A stretch of DNA of 64,000 nt from an uncultured Acidobacteriia bacterium (GTDB taxonomy: Bacteria; Acidobacteriota; Terriglobia; Bryobacterales; Bryobacteraceae), in assembly GCA_903923395.1 (NCBI GenBank), contig CAIXXM010000067.1, positions 27,793 through 91,792 of the forward strand. The letters are read 5' to 3'. The translations under genes were made by a program, and so were the position numbers. Positions 36,810 through 45,612 of this stretch are shown here, in pieces. The first letter of the stretch is position 1. Each line of letters opens with the position of its first letter. Under the pieces are notes generated by a model that was given only the letters and a program-made list of their open reading frames with translations, did no database searches and was not told where the DNA came from.

Positions 36810-37622
36810 TTATCTTAACTCGTTTGCGGCCGGAAAGTGCTGATACATCAAAAAAAAGCTGTAAGCAGTCAATGCGAGGCACGCAAATGCTAAAACCTGC
36901 CAGACGGAATCGCTCGAACGGGACGAACGCACGGGTGTTCCAGCGATATAGGCCAGACCAAAGCCCCCCACCAGGCCGCCAATGTGCGCCCAGTTGTCCG
37001 TGACGCTCAGGAACAATCCCATCGCCAGACCATAGATGGCCCAGCGGATATAGAAGCTCCGGATCGCCTTGCCCACAGTGGTCCTGTTCTGCACCCCGAA
37101 AGCAATCATTGCCCCGATCAAGCCCATGATCCCCGCCGATGATCCGATGGACAGGATGCCCGGATGCATCGCATTGCTCAAGTAAAAGCCGCCCACAGTG
37201 GCCACGAAATAGATACACAGGAAACGCGCGGTGCCGAAGACATTCTCTGTCTGCGCGCCCAGGTCATATAAAGCCCAGCTGTTCAACGCGATGTGCAGGA
37301 AGTCCGCGTGCAGGAAACCGGCACAGACAAAACGCCAGTATTCATGCCGGTTCATCACGTCGAACTTGCCACCGAATGCAGCCAGAGCCCCGCCGGGTCC
37401 TAAATACTTCACGAACATCTGCGTGGCAATGTAGAGACCCACATTCACCATCAAAATCAGGATGGTGGTGAAGTGCGCTTGCGGAATGATGCCACCCACC
37501 AGTTCGCCTTCGGTGTTCTGGCGTGCCACACTTCCGCCCAGACGCTCCCCGCAATAGGGGCAAGTACGGTCCATCCTGCCAATGAAAGCGCGGCAGTTGG
37601 GACACATTTTCTGGGCGGCCAC
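36810..37622 (-). CDS. Rhomboid family intramembrane serine protease with N-terminal zinc ribbon
   Basis: 270-residue membrane protease. An N-terminal zinc ribbon (CPNC at 7-10, CPYC at 21-24) precedes six or more membrane helices. Catalytic Ser162 lies in GSSAGIMGLIG and His212 in DNWAHIGGLVGGF; HADFLHIALNSWALYDLG is the conserved early rhomboid segment with the helping Asn. All elements for activity are present. It follows the DUF4149-like gene with a 1-base overlap and precedes the Lys-rich peptide gene. Substrates are unknown. Confidence 0.93.
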   Translation of the reverse strand: MAAQKMCPNCRAFIGRMDRTCPYCGERLGGSVARQNTEGELVGGIIPQAHFTTILILMVNVGLYIATQMFVKYLGPGGALAAFGGKFDVMNRHEYWRFVCAGFLHADFLHIALNSWALYDLGAQTENVFGTARFLCIYFVATVGGFYLSNAMHPGILSIGSSAGIMGLIGAMIAFGVQNRTTVGKAIRSFYIRWAIYGLAMGLFLSVTDNWAHIGGLVGGFGLAYIAGTPVRSSRSSDSVWQVLAFACLALTAYSFFLMYQHFPAANELR

Positions 37623-38209
37623 TAAGCTCCCTTTCCGACTGCTGCAGCCTGGGTTGCGGCGTATTCCTTCGCGAATTGATTTGGATCGGGCTTCTGGCGA
37701 ATGACCAGACGGAGGAAGAACGCAAACCCGATCACCAGCTTCAGGATTTCACTCCCGGAGTAAATCCCGTGAAACATCCAGAACCGCTGGTATTCCGGGG
37801 TTGACTTCGCCAGGCCCACAATCTGCCGCCCCAACGCTGTAATCTGCGGCGAGAGGAAGAAGTGCTGTACACCGACAATCACTTCCATGACAGCCGTGAA
37901 GGCCAGCATGCTGATCTGCGGCCGGTCTCCAAACAGCAGCACGAAGAACAGCACTGCACCCAGCCCGAGCTCGGCCAGTTCGAAATTCTCAAAGATGTAA
38001 TTATTCTCTTCGCCCGCATTCCTGCGCAGAATCTCGCGCAGTCTGTCACGCCCGATCTTGTTGAGCTCAATCGAGGTCGCAATACTCCCGGGTGACTGCA
38101 GGAAGCGGTCGACAGTAGAAAAGTTGGTGGTCACCGTGACATCCGTCACGATACCTGCGCCGAGCCAGAGGCCCAGCAGCACGGAAGCTAACCGGCGGAA
38201 CTGGATCAC
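37622..38209 (-). CDS. Four-helix membrane protein, DUF4149-like
   Basis: 195-residue integral membrane protein. It starts FRRLASVLLGLWLGAGI, the opening typical of DUF4149/TMEM205-like proteins, and has further hydrophobic helices near 78-95, 100-120 and 155-175, with a soluble segment at about 30-72. The function is unknown. It shares one base with the rhomboid start, so the two are translationally coupled. Confidence 0.7.
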   Translation of the reverse strand: MIQFRRLASVLLGLWLGAGIVTDVTVTTNFSTVDRFLQSPGSIATSIELNKIGRDRLREILRRNAGEENNYIFENFELAELGLGAVLFFVLLFGDRPQISMLAFTAVMEVIVGVQHFFLSPQITALGRQIVGLAKSTPEYQRFWMFHGIYSGSEILKLVIGFAFFLRLVIRQKPDPNQFAKEYAATQAAAVGKGA

Positions 38210-38298
38210 AACGTTGATTGTCGCAAACCCTGCGCGGCAGCGGGTATCTCAGGCAGCGCATGTGGCGGTCTTGTCGCGCACAAGTGCACAATGGAGCG

Positions 38299-38565
38299 AT
38301 GAGAATCCTGCTCTGTTGCCTGACTGCTTCGCTGCTCATCCTGCCTGCGTCGGCCCAAAAGACATCCAAGCCCCCCAAAGTGGCACAAATCAAGGAGGCG
38401 AAGCTCGTCTATCCAGACGGCAAGCTCTATCACGTTGCCGGCTGCCCTAAGATTCCTGCCGGTTCGCAGGGCATCACCCGAGACGAAGCCAAGCTCAAGA
38501 AGCTGCACGCCTGTCCCATCTGCAAGAAGAACGGCACCGGGACCGCCAGCACCCCTAAAGACTGA
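38299..38565 (+). CDS. Small exported protein with His/Cys metal-binding pattern
   Basis: 88 residues from ATG 38299, preceded by a GGAG sequence; a signal peptide (MRILLCCLTASLLILPASA) is followed by a compact domain with YHVAGCPKI, then TRDEAKLKKLHACPICKK. The order His-x3-Cys, Arg-x-Glu-Ala and Cys-x2-Cys resembles the Ada-type metal-binding fold used in several nuclease-associated domains. It is divergent from the DUF4149-like gene and overlaps the convergent glycosidase gene by 11 bases. Confidence 0.7.
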   Translation: MRILLCCLTASLLILPASAQKTSKPPKVAQIKEAKLVYPDGKLYHVAGCPKIPAGSQGITRDEAKLKKLHACPICKKNGTGTASTPKD

Positions 38566-40429
38566 CGACCAGCCGCCCGCGCGCTCCGGGCGCTTCCACC
38601 ACCACGTAACGGGACGGACCGGCGGCATCCATCACATGCGGCACGGTCTTCCCGTCCAGCGTTACGGCGCGCACCGTGGCTCCCGGGGGCAGCAGTATTC
38701 GCATGGTGGCTTTCTCCCCGGCACCGGAATAATCCATTTCGATGCCCTGCGCTGTCCGCCGCCACTCATAGCTGAAGTAACCGTCAGAAGCGGCATAGCG
38801 ATAGGTCACCCGCGCCTGCCGCAAAGGCGTCGCTGCCCAGCGCGGAGAGATTTCCGCCTGCCGCAAGACTGCCGAGAGATCTTTCACTCCGCCCAAGCCC
38901 TCCAGCAGAGCTTCCACCCATTGCGCCATGCCCCAGCCGGCGTAGTTCACTTCGTTGGTGGTCCTGAACCCTGGCGTACCGTCGGGAAAATACCAGACCT
39001 GTGCGCCGCCGGTTCGGCGCAGGTGATCCGCATATTGCCGGATCAGTTCCACGCCATACTCTTCACGGCCATTCTGCAGTGCTGCCCGGGCCAACTCCCC
39101 GCCCACCCAGGGCATCAAGCCGCCATTCGCATAGCCGCCCTGCAAGCGGAACGCATCCTTCCAGTAACCAAGCCGGTCAGGATAGCCAGGTTGCAGGCTC
39201 CACCAGGGATACGCATCACCCGTCTCCTTCTGCCGTCTCCGGTATTCATCCACCACACTCATGGCCTGGGCACGGTCGCTCATGCCGCGGGTGACCGCCC
39301 ACGTGTTCCCCATGGCGAGCTGTTTGGTCTCATCGAAATCACCGTGGCTGATCTTGTCGATGTGGACATGGTGCTGGAACTTCGTGCCGTCCCAAAGAAT
39401 CTTCACCGCGCGCTCACGGTAGCCGGCTGCTTCTTTCGCCCATTTCTCCGCAGCCGCCTGGTCGCCAAGGCTCTTGTACATCTGGCTCATCGCATCGAAG
39501 GCCTGGTAGTAGCCGCTTTGGTCACAGGTGGCAAGCACATGCCGCCCCGCACCCTGATCCGTCGCGCCGTCGATATCGTAATCCCACGTGTCACAGCTGT
39601 GTTGGCGCTTGATCAGCTTGCTCGCCGGGTCCCAGTGTTTCGGGTCGCTCTGGATGTAAGCCAGTGCCTGTTCCAGCTTGGGCAATGCCTTCTTCAGCCA
39701 GGCATCATCACCGGTGGCCTGCCAACTGCGCCAAACGCCGAGCGTCATGATGTATTCCACATCGGACTCCAGCCCTACGCGCCAGGTCTTGCCATTGCGT
39801 TCAATGCCATCCGGCACCATGCCGTTCGCGCCCTGCACTTCCAGGAAGCGATCCAACCCGCACAGCATTTCACGCTCCCAGTGGCGGTAGCCGGGCAGGG
39901 AATAGATCCAATCCCGCAGCCAGATGCCGTCGAAGTGATTTGTATCGGCGGAGATATATCCCACGAACCTGCCGCGCGGTGTCTGGTAATCGCGCCGCCC
40001 CAACTGCATGGCATCGCGCGTGAACGGGAAAATACGGTCGAAATCCCTGTCGCCCGATTCAATCCCCGTCTCAGCATCCAAACGGAAGTTCACATACCTG
40101 CTGTACTTCTTCTCGCCCGGCCACCACAGGTAGATATAGTGGACGCCCAGCGCTCCAGTGGCAGGAAACGTGATGCTGCCCTGATTGTTGTTCAGGCGGA
40201 GGTCCCCTTCGAAGTAAGTCTTCTGGTTCGGGTCCGCAACCCGGATCTTCGCGGTCGTGTCTTTGGCGGCTCTGCCACCGATATTCACCGTCACCTTGTC
40301 CAGAGGGCGGTATACGGGATGATCAGTCGTCAACGTTCCGTAGTGGCCCGCGGATATGGTTGCCCGCGGGGCATTCTGTGCGGAAGCGAAGCCAACCGCC
40401 GCGAGGAAGCAAAGAATGATGAGTCGCAT
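38555..40429 (-). CDS. Exported (alpha/alpha)6-barrel glycosidase (six-hairpin superfamily)
   Basis: 624-residue secreted enzyme with signal peptide MRLIILCFLAAVGFASA. The N-terminal beta domain (about 20-120) is followed by a helical barrel (about 130-530): FDGIWLRDWIYSLPGYRHWE carries a conserved Asp in a Trp-rich pocket, then the NGMVPDGIERNGK loop, then QHSCDTWDYDIDGATDQGAG, and GLMPWVGGELA. A small C-terminal beta domain follows. The layout resembles GH78/GH63-like clans; the exact family and substrate cannot be decided by eye. The long frame on the opposite strand is a shadow. Confidence 0.78.
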   Translation of the reverse strand: MRLIILCFLAAVGFASAQNAPRATISAGHYGTLTTDHPVYRPLDKVTVNIGGRAAKDTTAKIRVADPNQKTYFEGDLRLNNNQGSITFPATGALGVHYIYLWWPGEKKYSRYVNFRLDAETGIESGDRDFDRIFPFTRDAMQLGRRDYQTPRGRFVGYISADTNHFDGIWLRDWIYSLPGYRHWEREMLCGLDRFLEVQGANGMVPDGIERNGKTWRVGLESDVEYIMTLGVWRSWQATGDDAWLKKALPKLEQALAYIQSDPKHWDPASKLIKRQHSCDTWDYDIDGATDQGAGRHVLATCDQSGYYQAFDAMSQMYKSLGDQAAAEKWAKEAAGYRERAVKILWDGTKFQHHVHIDKISHGDFDETKQLAMGNTWAVTRGMSDRAQAMSVVDEYRRRQKETGDAYPWWSLQPGYPDRLGYWKDAFRLQGGYANGGLMPWVGGELARAALQNGREEYGVELIRQYADHLRRTGGAQVWYFPDGTPGFRTTNEVNYAGWGMAQWVEALLEGLGGVKDLSAVLRQAEISPRWAATPLRQARVTYRYAASDGYFSYEWRRTAQGIEMDYSGAGEKATMRILLPPGATVRAVTLDGKTVPHVMDAAGPSRYVVVEAPGARGRLVVSL

Positions 40430-40435
40430 GGATGC

Positions 40436-40990
40436 TTACCGGCTTGCGGGCGGCACAATGTTGTTCATGCGGGCATAGACCACCATCTGGCCGTAATGGT
40501 CGAAGGAGTGCCAGAGAATGATGCTTGCCAAAGAGACGCGGGGAGTCATCCGTTTCTGGTCAAACGCATCCTTCACCAGCCCCATCAAATTCTCATTCGT
40601 CAGTGATGCCATGGCCTTTGCGGAGTAAGCGAAAGAAGCCTTCACATAATCCACAATCTGCGCCTTGGTTTTCACCTCCACCGGCCCATTCTCCTTGTCG
40701 TCACTGGTGGACGGGTTCTTTTCGCCAAGCAACGCCGCGGCCACCATGTAGTTCACATAGGCAATGTGTTTCGCCTGTTGCGCGAAAGTGCGAACGCCCT
40801 CAAAAGCCGGCTTTCCCTTTGGCGCGAAGTTGAAGAGTTCTTCCGGCATAGCCTCCACCAGAGAGGTGACTTCACTCTCCGGGCCGCGCAACTGGGCCGT
40901 GAAGGTTTTGCCGGCATCCTGCGGAGCAAGCGTTTGGGCGAACAGGGCAGGCAGGCCAAGGGCAGCCAGAAGAATCAGTTTGGTTTGCAT
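40436..40990 (-). CDS. Exported DinB-like four-helix metal-binding protein
   Basis: 184 residues: signal peptide (MQTKLILLAALGLPALFA) and a DinB-type helix bundle. The metal-binding histidines are visible as QQAKHIAYVN and LWHSFDHYGQMVVYARM (His-x3-His). DinB-family proteins are usually cytoplasmic thiol or damage-inducible proteins, so an export signal is a variation that recurs in Acidobacteria. It lies 6 bases before the glycosidase gene on the same strand and starts 25 bases from the divergent isomerase gene. Confidence 0.85.
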   Translation of the reverse strand: MQTKLILLAALGLPALFAQTLAPQDAGKTFTAQLRGPESEVTSLVEAMPEELFNFAPKGKPAFEGVRTFAQQAKHIAYVNYMVAAALLGEKNPSTSDDKENGPVEVKTKAQIVDYVKASFAYSAKAMASLTNENLMGLVKDAFDQKRMTPRVSLASIILWHSFDHYGQMVVYARMNNIVPPASR

Positions 40991-41015
40991 CGCTTGTCAG
41001 TTTATCTTTAAAGCC

Positions 41016-42053
41016 ATGGCGATTCCCGCGTCCACCCGTAGAAACTTCCTGCTCTCCGCCGCCGCTCTGCCCGTTGTGGCGCAAGCCGCACCGGCCAGCG
41101 TGAAACTCGGCATTGACCTCTTCAGTATCCGTTCTTCGGGCTGGACACCCTTCCAGTTTCTCGACTATGCCGCACAGCAGAGGGTCAGCGTGGTCCACTT
41201 CTCTGAAATCCGCTTCATCGGCAATGTGGAGCCGGAGAATCTGCGCAAGGTGAAAGACTACGCGGCGCGCCTGCATATCGAACTCGAACTCGGGATGCGG
41301 TCCATCTGCCCCACTTCGGTTCTCTTCGACCCCAAGCAGGGAACTGCCGAAGAGCAACTGTCGCGGATGATTGATGCCGCGAAGCTGGTTGGTTCGAAGA
41401 TCGTCCGCTGCGTTCTCGGCAGCATGGATGACCGGAAGAGTGCGTCGATCTTCACGCATATTGAGAACACGGCGAAGGTGCTTCGCAACGTCAAGAGCAA
41501 GGTGCAGGATGCCGGGTTGCACATCGCCATTGAGAATCACGCCGGAGATATGCAGGGCTGGGAGTTGAAGCAATTGATTGAGGCCGCGGGCAAGGATTTT
41601 GTCGGGGCCTGCCTCGATTCCGGCAACCCTTGCTGGACCCTCGAAAACCCGCATGCCACGCTCGACGAACTTGCGCCTTATGTACTAACCAGTCACATAC
41701 GGGATAGCCGCGTCTGGAAGACTCCCGAAGGCGCAGCCGTAAGCTGGGTCCGCATGGGGGATGGCAATGTGGATATCGATAGTTATGTGAAAAAGTACGC
41801 AGAACGTTGCCCCGGCAAGGCGCTTTCGATGGAGTGCATCGTCACTGGTGCGAGGCCCTTTAACTATCGCAATGCGGCGTTCTGGGATAACTACAAGGAC
41901 ATTCCCGCCTGGCGCTTCCAGCAATTCGCCAACCTGGCAGAAACAGGGCAGCCATTTACCGTACCGCCGGTGGAAAAGGGTGGCGCGGCGCAACGGGAAC
42001 GCGAGGATTTAGAAGCAAGCCTCAGCCACGCGAAGAAAGTACTCGGCGCCTAA
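41016..42053 (+). CDS. Tat-exported sugar phosphate isomerase/epimerase (xylose isomerase-like TIM barrel)
   Basis: 345 residues from ATG 41016, chosen because it opens a twin-arginine leader (STRRNFLLSAAALPVVAQAA); the frame is open upstream but covers the divergent DinB gene. The AP endonuclease 2-type barrel shows KLGIDLFSIRSSGW, then HIAIENHAGDMQGWELKQLI with the metal-binding Glu, then GACLDSGNPCW with the Asp, and SHIRDSRVW. It probably isomerises or epimerises a sugar; it would fit with the exported Gfo/Idh dehydrogenases in the window. Confidence 0.88.
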   Translation: MAIPASTRRNFLLSAAALPVVAQAAPASVKLGIDLFSIRSSGWTPFQFLDYAAQQRVSVVHFSEIRFIGNVEPENLRKVKDYAARLHIELELGMRSICPTSVLFDPKQGTAEEQLSRMIDAAKLVGSKIVRCVLGSMDDRKSASIFTHIENTAKVLRNVKSKVQDAGLHIAIENHAGDMQGWELKQLIEAAGKDFVGACLDSGNPCWTLENPHATLDELAPYVLTSHIRDSRVWKTPEGAAVSWVRMGDGNVDIDSYVKKYAERCPGKALSMECIVTGARPFNYRNAAFWDNYKDIPAWRFQQFANLAETGQPFTVPPVEKGGAAQREREDLEASLSHAKKVLGA

Positions 42054-42088
42054 AAAAGAACGGCGCGGAAGCCAATTGGCACCGCGCC
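42052..42088 (-). terminator. Intrinsic terminator downstream of bcp
   Basis: On the minus strand the arms GGCGCGG and CCGCGCC (7 bp, loop containing a further GCC/GGC pairing) are followed by GTTCTTTTTT. It lies 122 bases past the bcp stop and also borders the isomerase 3' end on the other strand. Confidence 0.75.
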
Positions 42089-42210
42089 TAATAGTTGTAC
42101 TGCTAATTGGCCTTGCCGTAGTGTGACCCTACGAAGCTAAGACTAGCAGGAATCTGCCGGAGAGTAATGCTTTCAGGGTACGGCTAAGTACTGTACCTGC
42201 CGCAGTCTGG

Positions 42211-42663
42211 TTACAGTTCTGCCAACAGCGCCGCAGCGTGGCCTTCGGCCTTCACCTTGGCGAGAATCTTCTCGATCTTTCCGTCGGGTCCGATGACAAA
42301 GGTTGTCCGCTCCACGCCCATTACCTTCTTGCCATACATGTTCTTTTCCTTCAGAACGCCATACAGCACCGCAATTTCCTTCTCGGCATCGGCCAGCAAA
42401 GGGAAGTTGAGATCGAACTTCTCCTTGAATTTCGCCTGAGCCTTGGTCGTATCCGGTGAGACCCCAATCACCGTGACACCCTTTTCCTGATACTTCGTGA
42501 TCGTGTCACGGAACTCACAGGCTTCAATGGTGCAGCCCGGCGTATCCGCCCGGGGATAGAAATACAACACAATCCGTTCCCCTTTGTGGGCGGCAAGGTC
42601 GAACTCTTCCCCCGCATCCGTAAGTACTTTAAATACCGGTGCGATATCTCCAACTGCAAGCAT
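42211..42663 (-). CDS. bcp: Thioredoxin-dependent peroxiredoxin (Bcp type)
   Basis: Atypical 2-Cys peroxiredoxin that reduces hydrogen peroxide and organic peroxides in the cytoplasm. Peroxidatic Cys44 lies in PRADTPGCTIEACEFRD with the resolving Cys49 five residues later, as in E. coli Bcp. VIGVSPDTTKAQAKFKEKF and the conserved Arg in VERTTFVIGPDG complete the active site. 150 residues is standard. It follows gatB by 10 bases on the same strand. Confidence 0.95.
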   Translation of the reverse strand: MLAVGDIAPVFKVLTDAGEEFDLAAHKGERIVLYFYPRADTPGCTIEACEFRDTITKYQEKGVTVIGVSPDTTKAQAKFKEKFDLNFPLLADAEKEIAVLYGVLKEKNMYGKKVMGVERTTFVIGPDGKIEKILAKVKAEGHAAALLAEL

Positions 42664-42673
42664 ATTTACTCTC

Positions 42674-44152
42674 CTAACCCAGTTTTGTCTTCAGCATGTC
42701 ATTGACCACGTTGGCAGCAGCCTGCCCGCGCGACGCCTTCATCACCTGGCCAACGAGGAATCCCATCACAGCGGTCTTGCCGCTCTTGTACTGCTCTACC
42801 TGCTTTGGATTCGCTGCGATGACATCGTCGATTATTTTTTCGACCGCACCCATATCGCTCATGGTCTTGAGCCCTTCGCGATCCACAATCGGACCCGGCG
42901 CCTCACCCGTTTCGAACATCTTCGGCAGCACATCCTTTGCGGACTTGCCCGTCAGTTCGCCCTTCGAGACCATCGCCACCAGTTCCCCCAGGTGCTTTGC
43001 AGACACGGGCGACTCTTCGATCTCTTTGCCGGCGGCCTTCAAAAGCCCCGCCAGATCCCCCATCAGCCAGTTCGCCGCTGTCTTCGGATCGCCGGAAACC
43101 GATGCCACTTCCTCGTAAAACTCACTCATCGGACGCGTCAGAGTCAGAACCTGGGCATCGTACTCGCGCAGTCCATACTCCGTGACGAAGCGCTGCCGTT
43201 TATCGGCCGGAAGCTCCGGCATACTGGCGGCCAAACGTGCTTTCCACTCATCGCTGACGCGTAACGGCACCAGATCCGGCTCGGGGAAGTATCGGTAGTC
43301 ATGTGCGTCTTCCTTGCTGCGCATGCTCACGGTTTCGCCGGAATCCGCATTGAACAGCCGCGTTTCCTGCACCATCCGGCCGCCGCTCTCCACCAGCGCC
43401 ACCTGGCGCGCGATCTCATAGTCAATCGCCAGCTTAAGGAAACGGAACGAATTCAAGTTCTTCACTTCCGCGCGTGTGCCGAATTTCTCTGCACCCTTCA
43501 ACATCACAGACACGTTCGCGTCGCAGCGCAGATGGCCCTTCTCCATGTCGCAGGTGGAGACTTCCACAAACTGCAGGGCCTGTTTGAGTTCTGTCAGATA
43601 CGCATACGCTTCATCGGAAGAACGCATGTCCGGCTCGCTGACGATTTCGATCAGCGGTGCGCCGCAGCGGTTCAGGTCGACGTAGGTGTTCCGGTCAGAA
43701 TCCCGGAAACCATCGTGAACGCTCTTGCCAGCGTCATCTTCCATGTGGACACGGGTCACGCCGATGCGCTTCTTCACGCCGTCCACTGTGATGTCCACGT
43801 AGCCATGTTCCGCCAGCGGCTCATCGTACTGCGAGATCTGGTAGCCCTTGGGCGAATCGGGATAGAAGTAATTCTTGCGCGCGAAGCGGGAGACGGGATT
43901 CACCCGGCAATGCAGCGCCAGCGAGGCCTTCACCGCGAGTTCCACCGCATCCATGCTCAGCACAGGCAGTGCTCCGGGCAGTGCCAGGCAGACAGGGCAC
44001 ACGTTCGTGTTCGGCGGTGCGCCAAACGCCATTTCGCAACTGCAGAAGATCTTGGTGCGCGTCGCCAACTGCACGTGCACTTCGAGCCCGATCACGGGCT
44101 GATACTTCGCAATCAGTTCGGGAGGAGCCAATTCCATTACCGGTGAAGACAT
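42674..44152 (-). CDS. gatB: Aspartyl/glutamyl-tRNA(Asn/Gln) amidotransferase subunit B
   Basis: Subunit that phosphorylates and transamidates misacylated Glu-tRNA(Gln) or Asp-tRNA(Asn) together with GatA and GatC. Diagnostic segments are QPVIGLEVHVQLATRTKIFC, the zinc Cys set (CSC, then NVCPVCLALPGALPVL), GRDSDR-like SDRNTYVDLNRCGAPLIEIV, and the C-terminal tail domain (YKSGKTAVMGFLVGQVMKAS) that reads the tRNA. ATG 44152 was chosen because the family starts just before ELIAKYQPVIG; AGGAGG lies one base upstream, unusually close, and an alternative ATG at 44137 is 16 bases from it. gatA and gatC are not in the window. Confidence 0.96.
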   Translation of the reverse strand: MSSPVMELAPPELIAKYQPVIGLEVHVQLATRTKIFCSCEMAFGAPPNTNVCPVCLALPGALPVLSMDAVELAVKASLALHCRVNPVSRFARKNYFYPDSPKGYQISQYDEPLAEHGYVDITVDGVKKRIGVTRVHMEDDAGKSVHDGFRDSDRNTYVDLNRCGAPLIEIVSEPDMRSSDEAYAYLTELKQALQFVEVSTCDMEKGHLRCDANVSVMLKGAEKFGTRAEVKNLNSFRFLKLAIDYEIARQVALVESGGRMVQETRLFNADSGETVSMRSKEDAHDYRYFPEPDLVPLRVSDEWKARLAASMPELPADKRQRFVTEYGLREYDAQVLTLTRPMSEFYEEVASVSGDPKTAANWLMGDLAGLLKAAGKEIEESPVSAKHLGELVAMVSKGELTGKSAKDVLPKMFETGEAPGPIVDREGLKTMSDMGAVEKIIDDVIAANPKQVEQYKSGKTAVMGFLVGQVMKASRGQAAANVVNDMLKTKLG

Positions 44153-44175
44153 TCCTCCTATTATGAAGGAACGCC

Positions 44176-45255
44176 ATGAAGCACGACCACCGCCTCGACG
44201 GCATCCGCGGACTTGCCGTACTTCTCGTGCTCTGCCACCACGCCCTGCAGGAGATTCCCGCACGCAGCGCGCTGGACTCCGCCGTCTTCAATCTCGCCGG
44301 CACCCTCTGGTTTGGCGTGGACTTCTTCTTCGTCCTCTCCGGCTTTCTGATTACGGGCATCCTGCTGCGAAACCGAAAGAAACCCAACTACTTCCGGTCT
44401 TTCTACGCGCGTCGGATTCTGCGCATCTTCCCGCTTTATTTCTGCCTGCTGCCGGGCATTCTGCTGCTGGCCAAGCACTACAGCGGCAGCACACACTGGC
44501 CTGTAGACACGCCGTACGACTTTCTCTACCTCAGCAATGTCCACAACGCTCTGCATGGCTGGCCGAGCCGTTTTGCCTCCCATTTGTGGAGCCTCTCTGT
44601 CGAGGAGCAGTTCTACGTCGTCTGGCCGTTCCTGATCTTCGTCGTGCCCCCGCGTCGAACGATTGCCTTCATTTCGGCAACGGCACTGGCGGTGATCACC
44701 CTGCGCCTAATCTCAACGGCATCGTCCACCGCTGTCTACAACCTGTTCCACTGGGATGGCCTTCTCTTCGGCGCACTGCTGGCCACCATGGACCACGAAC
44801 AAGTGCACTGGTCCCGCGGACGCTGGCGCTTGCTCCTGGGCTCTGCGTGCGTGCTGCTCGCGGTTCCACAGATCGGTGCCGGCTTCGACTGGCAGCACTG
44901 GCATGGATTGCAAACGGTTTCCTACGCCCTGATCGCTCTCGCGGGGGCAGCGGTCATTGCCCTCACCCGTATGTCCAGCAGAACGGTCTTCAGCAACGGC
45001 ATTCTCACTGCCTTCGGCCGCCGCAGCTATGCGATCTATCTGCTGCACTACCCCCTCGACACCTGGCTCCGCAAGTTGCACTTCCATCCCGCTGCCGGCA
45101 ACTGGCTGCCGCAGTTTTCACCCTTCCCGGGCATCGCCTACACAGCAGCCCTCGCCGCAATCACCTATGGCCTTTCGGAAATCACCTTGTTTGTGCTGGA
45201 GAGCCGGATGCTGGCCTTGAAGAAGTATTTTGAGTACGGGCAAACTCCTTCCTAG
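44176..45255 (+). CDS. Acyltransferase 3 family membrane protein (OafA/YrhL-like)
   Basis: 359-residue integral membrane O-acyltransferase that modifies surface or exported polysaccharides. It opens with the family motif (HDHRLDGIRGLAVLLVLCHH), continues GVDFFFVLSGFLITGIL and FYARRILRIFPLYFCLL, and has SHLWSLSVEEQFYVVWPFLI, all hallmarks, with about ten membrane helices. The His of LCHH is the expected catalytic residue. There is no SGNH extension. A second long frame 13 bases upstream is a shadow. It is divergent from gatB with 23 bases between starts. Confidence 0.92.
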   Translation: MKHDHRLDGIRGLAVLLVLCHHALQEIPARSALDSAVFNLAGTLWFGVDFFFVLSGFLITGILLRNRKKPNYFRSFYARRILRIFPLYFCLLPGILLLAKHYSGSTHWPVDTPYDFLYLSNVHNALHGWPSRFASHLWSLSVEEQFYVVWPFLIFVVPPRRTIAFISATALAVITLRLISTASSTAVYNLFHWDGLLFGALLATMDHEQVHWSRGRWRLLLGSACVLLAVPQIGAGFDWQHWHGLQTVSYALIALAGAAVIALTRMSSRTVFSNGILTAFGRRSYAIYLLHYPLDTWLRKLHFHPAAGNWLPQFSPFPGIAYTAALAAITYGLSEITLFVLESRMLALKKYFEYGQTPS

Positions 45256-45543
45256 TGGTCTGGTTCACAACTTTAGTGGATGATTCAGGCCGGCAATGGG
45301 ACACCCTGGAATACTTTCACGTTCCTGCGTCCATCTGTACCTATCGCTCGATGTTCGTGCGCCATGCTGGCGCGCGTGCCCAGTCAAAGACAACTTCCCG
45401 AAACTGGCGGTGTACTCATCTACTTCCCCGCCGAAACGAGGCTAGCAGCCGCGTGTCCAACATCACAACTGATTCTGACTGTTAATTCCAGACTTTGGAA
45501 TAAACACCATTCTGTGTGAAGCACTCCACTCTCTTAAGTGTTC
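45256..45543. other. Non-coding or decayed stretch after the acyltransferase gene
   Basis: I find no gene here. Frames on both strands are short and lack recognisable products. The start (GGATGATTCAGGCCGGCAAT) has the look of insertion-sequence debris but I cannot name an element. Confidence 0.4.
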
Positions 45544-45612
45544 GCCGGCAAAACGGACCTGGGGCCGCAGCGAATGCTTGTTTGTGATGAGGCCGCCCCG
45601 GCCTTTGCCGGC
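45544..45612. repeat. 70-bp palindromic repeat, copy 2
   Basis: Same structure as the copy at 36547-36616: outer arms GCCGGCAAA and TTTGCCGGC are perfect, and the inner arms GGGGCCGC and GCCGCCCC have one mismatch. It is in the same orientation relative to the plus strand. Similarity reaches into the right flank (CTAG...TACCG), as it does in copy 1 where those bases are the 3' end of a gene. Confidence 0.85.

Noticed and set aside
38435..40606. 723-codon open frame on the plus strand
   Set aside because: Shadow of the glycosidase on the other strand; low-complexity His/Arg/Pro-rich translation with no domains.
45255..45485. 76-codon plus-strand frame after the acyltransferase
   Set aside because: No recognisable domain, no ribosome site, and composition unlike neighbouring genes.
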